A stretch of 64,000 nucleotides of DNA from Streptomyces sp. S465 (GTDB lineage: Bacteria > Actinomycetota > Actinomycetes > Streptomycetales > Streptomycetaceae). The translations under genes were made by a program, and so were the position numbers. The stretch spans positions 1,302,001-1,366,000 of the forward strand of contig NZ_CP114036.1 in the NCBI RefSeq assembly GCF_026898115.1, given 5' to 3'. The notes below the pieces were generated by a model. It saw only the letters and a program-made list of their open reading frames with translations, did no database searches and was not told where the DNA came from. Positions 60,355 through 64,000 of the stretch are shown one piece after another; position 1 is the first letter of the stretch, and each line of letters begins with the position of its first letter.

Positions 60355-60510
60355 GGGGTTGCCCTGGGGGCGCGGTGGGTTGCGTGGGTGGGGGCGGGTG
60401 CGGGGTTGCCCTGGGGGCGCGGTCGGTTGCGTGGGTGGGGGCGGGTGCGGGGTTGCCCTGGGGTGCGCGGTCGGTTGTGTGGGTGGGTGCGGGTGCGGGG
60501 CCTCCGGGGC
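60355..60510. repeat. 47-bp tandem repeats after the serine hydrolase
   Basis: Three head-to-tail copies (units begin at 60355, 60402 and 60449) of a GC-rich unit starting GGGGTTGCCCTGGGGGCGCG. Directly downstream the sequence turns AT-richer (TATATTTACG, 60523-60540) and then enters the 155-bp array. Confidence 0.85.
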
Positions 60511-60660
60511 GGGGTTCTGGACCGTATATTTACGGCGCCGACGACAGTTGAACGTGGGGTGGGCCGGAGATTGGCGCCACAAATACACGTAAGCGTCCAG
60601 GACCCCGCCCCTCCGACCCCGCCCCCTCCCGTCTCGTCGGCGGCTCCCCGCCGGTGATCC

Positions 60661-62030
60661 CGGACACCTGCCCGGCCCCGGGTACGCCCGGCGGCACGGG
60701 TGCGGCCCCGTTCCCTCTTGCCTCGACGGCAACCGCGCCCGGTGGCACCTGACGCCTGCCCGGTGCCGGGCGGGGGTGGGCACCCGCCTCGTCGACGACC
60801 GCGCCCCGGCGGCCCCGGACACCTGCCCGGCCCCAGGTACGCCCGGCGGCACGGGCGCGGCCCCGTTCCCTCTTGCCTCGACGGCAACCGCGCCCGGTGG
60901 CACCTGACGCCTGCCCGGTGCCGGGCGGGGGTGGGCACCCGCCTCGTCGACGACCGCGCCCCGGCGGCCCCGGACACCTGCCCGGCCCCAGGTACGCCCG
61001 GCGGCACGGGTGCGGCCCCGTTCCCTCTTGCCTCGACGGCAGCCGCCCCCGGTGACACCTGACGCCTGCCCAGTGCCGGGCGGAGGTGGGCACACCCCGC
61101 CCCCTCCCGCCTCGTCGACAACCGCGCCCCGGCGGCCCCGGACACCTGCCCGGCCCCAGGTACGCCCGGCGGCACGGGCGCGGCCCCGTTCCCTCTTGCC
61201 TCGACGGCAACCGCGCCCGGTGGCACCTGACGCCTGCCCAGTGCCGGGCGGGGGTGGGCACCCGCCTCGTCGACGACCGCGCCCCGGCGGCCCCGGACAC
61301 CTGCCCGGCCCCAGGTACGCCCGGCGGCACGGGTGCGGCCCCGTTCCCTCTTGCCTCGACGGCAGCCGCCCCCGGTGACACCTGACGCCTGCCCAGTGCC
61401 GGGCGAAGGTGGGCACCCGCCTCGTCGACAACCGCGCCCCGGCGGCCCCGGACACCTGCCCGGCCCCAGGTACGCCCGACGGCACGGGTGCGGCCCCGTT
61501 CCCTCTTGCCTCGACGGCAGCCGCCCCCGGTGGCACCTGACGCCTGCCCAGTGCCGGGCGAAGGTGGGCACCCGCCTCGTCGACAACCGCGCCCCGGCGG
61601 CCCCGGACACCTGCCCGGCCCCAGGTACGCCCGGCGGCACGGGTGCGGCCCCGTTCCCTCTTGCCTCGACGGCAACCGCGCCCGGTGGCACCTGACGCCT
61701 GCCCAGTGCCGGGCGGAGGTGGGCACACCCCGCCCCCTCCCGCCTCGTCGACAACCGCGCCCCGGCGGCCCCGGACACCTGCCCGGCCCCAGGTACGCCC
61801 GACGGCACGGGTGCGGCCCCGTTCCCTCTTGCCTCGACGGCAGCCGCCCCCGGTGGCACCTGACGCCTGCCCAGTGCCGGGCGAAGGTGGGCACCCGCCT
61901 CGTCGACAACCGCGCCCCGGCGGCCCCGGACACCTGCCCGGTGACAGGTACGCCCGGCGGCACGGGCGCCGGGCGGGGGTGGGCACGGTCCCGCGCACCC
62001 GTCTCGTCGGCGGCTCCCCGCCGGTGGCGC
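60661..62030. repeat. 155-bp tandem repeat array (nine units)
   Basis: Units beginning CGGACACCTGCCCGGCCCC start at 60661, 60816, 60971, 61139, 61294, 61449, 61604, 61772 and 61927. Six periods are 155 bp and two are 168 bp because of the same 13-bp insertion (ACCCCGCCCCCTC-like). Each unit contains short palindromes (GCCCGGTGCCGGGC, GGGTGGGCACCC, CGTCGACG). Both edges carry GTCTCGTCGGCGGCTCCCCG in place of the internal GCCTCGTCGACGACCGCGCC. All three minus-strand phases stay open through the array, but this is a composition artefact and no gene is called. Confidence 0.93.
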
Positions 62031-62101
62031 CGCTCTTGGTCGTGCGCGCGTGGGGTACTCGTGCGGGGTGTGACCGCGCTGCCCGCGTCGGGAGGACGAC
62101 C

Positions 62102-62632
62102 ATGGCTGTACCGGCCGCGACCCGCTCCGGCGGCATCCCCGAGCCGCCGTGGCTCGGGATCTACCTCAACGACCACCTGGCCGCCGCCACCGCCGGGCTG
62201 GTGCTGGCCCGGCGGATGACCCGTGGGCACCGGCGCTCGGCGTACGGCGGTGAGCTGGCGAGGCTCACCGCGCAGTTCGCCCAGGACCGCAGGTCACTGC
62301 TGTGGTGCATGGCATCGCTCGACATCCCCGTCCGGCGCGCCAAGGTCTACGCGGCGCGGGTGGCCGGGCGTGCCACCCGGCTGGCGCCGGGTGGTCGGCC
62401 ACGGCGGCGTTCCGGGGTGAACACGCTGGTGGGGCTGGAGGCGCTGCGGATGGGGGTGGAGGGCAAGGCGCTGCTGTGGCGCTCGCTGCTCGCGGTGGCC
62501 GTCCATGACACCCGGCTGCGCACGGACCGGCTCGCCGATCTGCTGGAGCGGGCCGGGCGGCAGCTCACCGCCTTGGACTCGCTGCACGCGCGGGCCGCCT
62601 CGGCGCTGTTGTCCTCCCGGGCCCCGGGGTAG
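62102..62632 (+). CDS. Conserved helical protein, unknown function
   Basis: 176-aa protein after the repeat array, ATG at 62102. YLNDHLAAATAGLVLARRMT, AQFAQDRRSLLWCMASLDIP and GLEALRMGVEGKALLWRSLL suggest a four-helix, ferritin-like bundle, but the metal ligands of ferritins are not clear. No membrane segment. It precedes the FAD oxidoreductase by 42 bases on the same strand and may be cotranscribed with it. Confidence 0.7.
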   Translation: MAVPAATRSGGIPEPPWLGIYLNDHLAAATAGLVLARRMTRGHRRSAYGGELARLTAQFAQDRRSLLWCMASLDIPVRRAKVYAARVAGRATRLAPGGRPRRRSGVNTLVGLEALRMGVEGKALLWRSLLAVAVHDTRLRTDRLADLLERAGRQLTALDSLHARAASALLSSRAPG

Positions 62633-62674
62633 GTGTGCACGCTTCGGTGCGGCGTCGACGGGCACTCGGGGCCG

Positions 62675-64000
62675 ATGAGTGAACTTCCTGGAGTGTTCGA
62701 GTCGTACTGGATGGGCACCGCGCCGCCCGGTGCCCCGCATCCGGCCCTGACCTCGGATGTGGAGGTCGATGTCGCGGTTGTCGGTGCCGGTGTCGCGGGG
62801 CTCGCCACCGCCTGGGAGCTGACCCGCGCCGGGTACCGCGTGGCCGTGCTGGAGGCCGGCCGGATCGCGGCGGGTGTCACCGGCCACACCACCGCCAAGC
62901 TCACGGCGCTGCATACGCTGGTCTACGACCGGCTGCGCCGCACCCGGGGCCCGGAGGGCGCCCGGTTGTACGCGCGGTCGCAGTCCGACGCCGTCGAGCG
63001 GGTGGCGGCTGTCACGGCCGAGCTCGGTATCGACTGCGAGCTGGAGCGGGTCCCGGCGTTCACCTATGTCGAGGACCCGGCGCGCACCGACGAGGTCCGT
63101 GCCGAGGCGGAGGCCGCCTGCGAGGCGGGGCTGCCGGCCTCGTACGTGACGGAGACCGGGCTGCCGTACCCGGTCGCGGGCGCGGTCCGGATCGAGGATC
63201 AGGCGCAGTTCCATCCGCGCGCATATCTCCTGGCGCTCGCCGAGGATCTGCGCGCCCGCGGCGGGCGGATCCATGAGCACACCCGCGCCACCGGTCTGGC
63301 GGAGGGCACCCCGTGCCGGGTCACCACGGAGAGCGGGGCGGTGGTGACGGCCGGGGACGTGGTGATCGCCACCCACTATCCGGTGTTCGACAGGGCGCTG
63401 CTGTTCGCCCGGCTCGCGACGCACCGCGAACTCGTGGTGGCCGCTCCCCTCCCCGCCGACCGGGACCCCCAGGGCACGTACATCACCCCGGAGCAGCACA
63501 CCCGGTCGGTGCGCACCGCGCCGTACCGGGACGGGCGGCGGCTGCTGATCGTGACCGGGGAGTCCTTCAAGCCCGGCACCGGGGACACCCCGGAACGGTT
63601 CGAGCGGCTGGCCGCATGGGCCCGGGAGCGCTTCCCCGGCGTGGAGATCACCCACCGCTGGGCCGCCCAGGACAACGACCCCACCGACACCGTGCCGCTG
63701 GTCGGCCCCTTCCACCCCGGCGCCCGCCACACCTATGTGGCGACGGGCTTCGGCGGCTGGGGCCTGAGCGGCGGCATCATGGCGGGCCGGCTGCTCACCG
63801 CGCTGATCGGCGGTGAGCGGCCGCCGTGGGCCGGGCTGTACGACCCCCGGCGGCTGCGGACCGCGCTGCGCGAGGCCCCGGCGCTGATCAGCCATCAGGT
63901 CCAGGTCGGGCGGCATTTCATCGGCGACCGGCTCAGCACGGCGCGCGCCGGGACGGTCGACCGGATCGCGCCGGGCACCGGGGCCGTGGCCCGGCTGGAC
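62675..64000 (+). CDS. FAD-dependent oxidoreductase (partial, cut by window edge)
   Basis: At least 442 residues of a DadA/DAO-type flavoprotein: [20 protein letters not shown] (FAD), TGHTTAKLTALHTLVY, VIATHYPVFDRALLF and TYVATGFGGWGLSGGIMAGR. Members with these motifs usually end in a Rieske [2Fe-2S] domain, which would lie just past the edge. ATG at 62675; reading frame open to 64000. Substrate unknown. Confidence 0.9.
   Translation, partial: MSELPGVFESYWMGTAPPGAPHPALTSDVEVDVAVVGAGVAGLATAWELTRAGYRVAVLEAGRIAAGVTGHTTAKLTALHTLVYDRLRRTRGPEGARLYARSQSDAVERVAAVTAELGIDCELERVPAFTYVEDPARTDEVRAEAEAACEAGLPASYVTETGLPYPVAGAVRIEDQAQFHPRAYLLALAEDLRARGGRIHEHTRATGLAEGTPCRVTTESGAVVTAGDVVIATHYPVFDRALLFARLATHRELVVAAPLPADRDPQGTYITPEQHTRSVRTAPYRDGRRLLIVTGESFKPGTGDTPERFERLAAWARERFPGVEITHRWAAQDNDPTDTVPLVGPFHPGARHTYVATGFGGWGLSGGIMAGRLLTALIGGERPPWAGLYDPRRLRTALREAPALISHQVQVGRHFIGDRLSTARAGTVDRIAPGTGAVARLD

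Noticed and set aside
60013..62230. Three long minus-strand frames (530-707 codons) through the 155-bp array, rich in Arg, Gly and Pro
   Set aside because: All three phases are open because the unit has no stop triplet on that strand and 155 is not a multiple of three; no ribosome site or known fold, and one frame overlaps the serine hydrolase.

Overview
The window looks like a Streptomyces (or close relative) chromosome: GC is roughly 70-75 %, start codons are often GTG, most genes overlap by four bases (ATGA or GTGA), and the gene families (phage-tail-like injection system, Zur-type spare ribosomal proteins, Spo0M, XRE/MmyB regulators) are typical of that genus. I see no rRNA, tRNA, CRISPR array or insertion sequence.

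Region 1 (1-27.1 kb, all minus strand) is a contractile injection system (CIS) operon of the Streptomyces eCIS type. In transcription order it encodes sheath, inner tube, a zinc-ribbon assembly protein, a Pro/Ala-rich conserved protein, a DUF4255 cap protein, an AAA+ ATPase, a 97-aa protein, a giant 2189-aa DUF4157 protein, an acidic 259-aa protein, CIS tube/hub proteins (LysM adaptor, gpD-like hub, gp5-like spike, PAAR tip, gp25 wedge), two baseplate J-like proteins and a tail protein cut by the window edge. The DUF4157 protein ends in a nuclease-like domain whose catalytic spacing matches Serratia-type nucleases. The acidic gene directly behind it is a candidate immunity gene. This toxin/immunity pair lies in a stretch of visibly lower GC inside the structural operon and is the main discovery candidate.

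Region 2 (27.5-34.5 kb) holds a DUF6817-like gene, a LysR regulator with strong palindromes at its start, Spo0M, a metallo-hydrolase, an unknown gene and two paralogous GT2 glycosyltransferases. Region 3 (35.5-48.4 kb, minus) is one long operon for a heptose-containing glycan: GmhA-like isomerase, HldE-like kinase/nucleotidyltransferase, GmhB-like phosphatase, two GT9 heptosyltransferase-like enzymes, three further glycosyltransferases, a carbamoyltransferase, an NDP-sugar decarboxylase/epimerase and an MFS exporter.

Region 4 (48.6-57.2 kb) is metal homeostasis: two ArsR/SmtB-type sensors, a P1B-type ATPase with an SmtB-like operator, a CDF exporter, then (after an XRE/SDR pair) a zinc-starvation cluster of cysteine-poor ribosomal proteins S18, L31, L33, L28 and S14 and a CobW-like protein without a P-loop, arranged around a Zur box. 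Region 5 (57.6-64 kb) has a 3-hydroxyisobutyryl-CoA hydrolase, a serine hydrolase, a small helical protein and a partial FAD oxidoreductase.

A theme across the window is tandem-repeat growth. Unrelated arrays with units of 8, 12, 18, 28, 47, 75 and 155 bp fill intergenic spaces, often starting within the last codons of a gene or between convergent genes, and other arrays have expanded inside coding regions (zinc-ribbon protein, AAA+ N-terminus, GmhA and GT4 N-termini).
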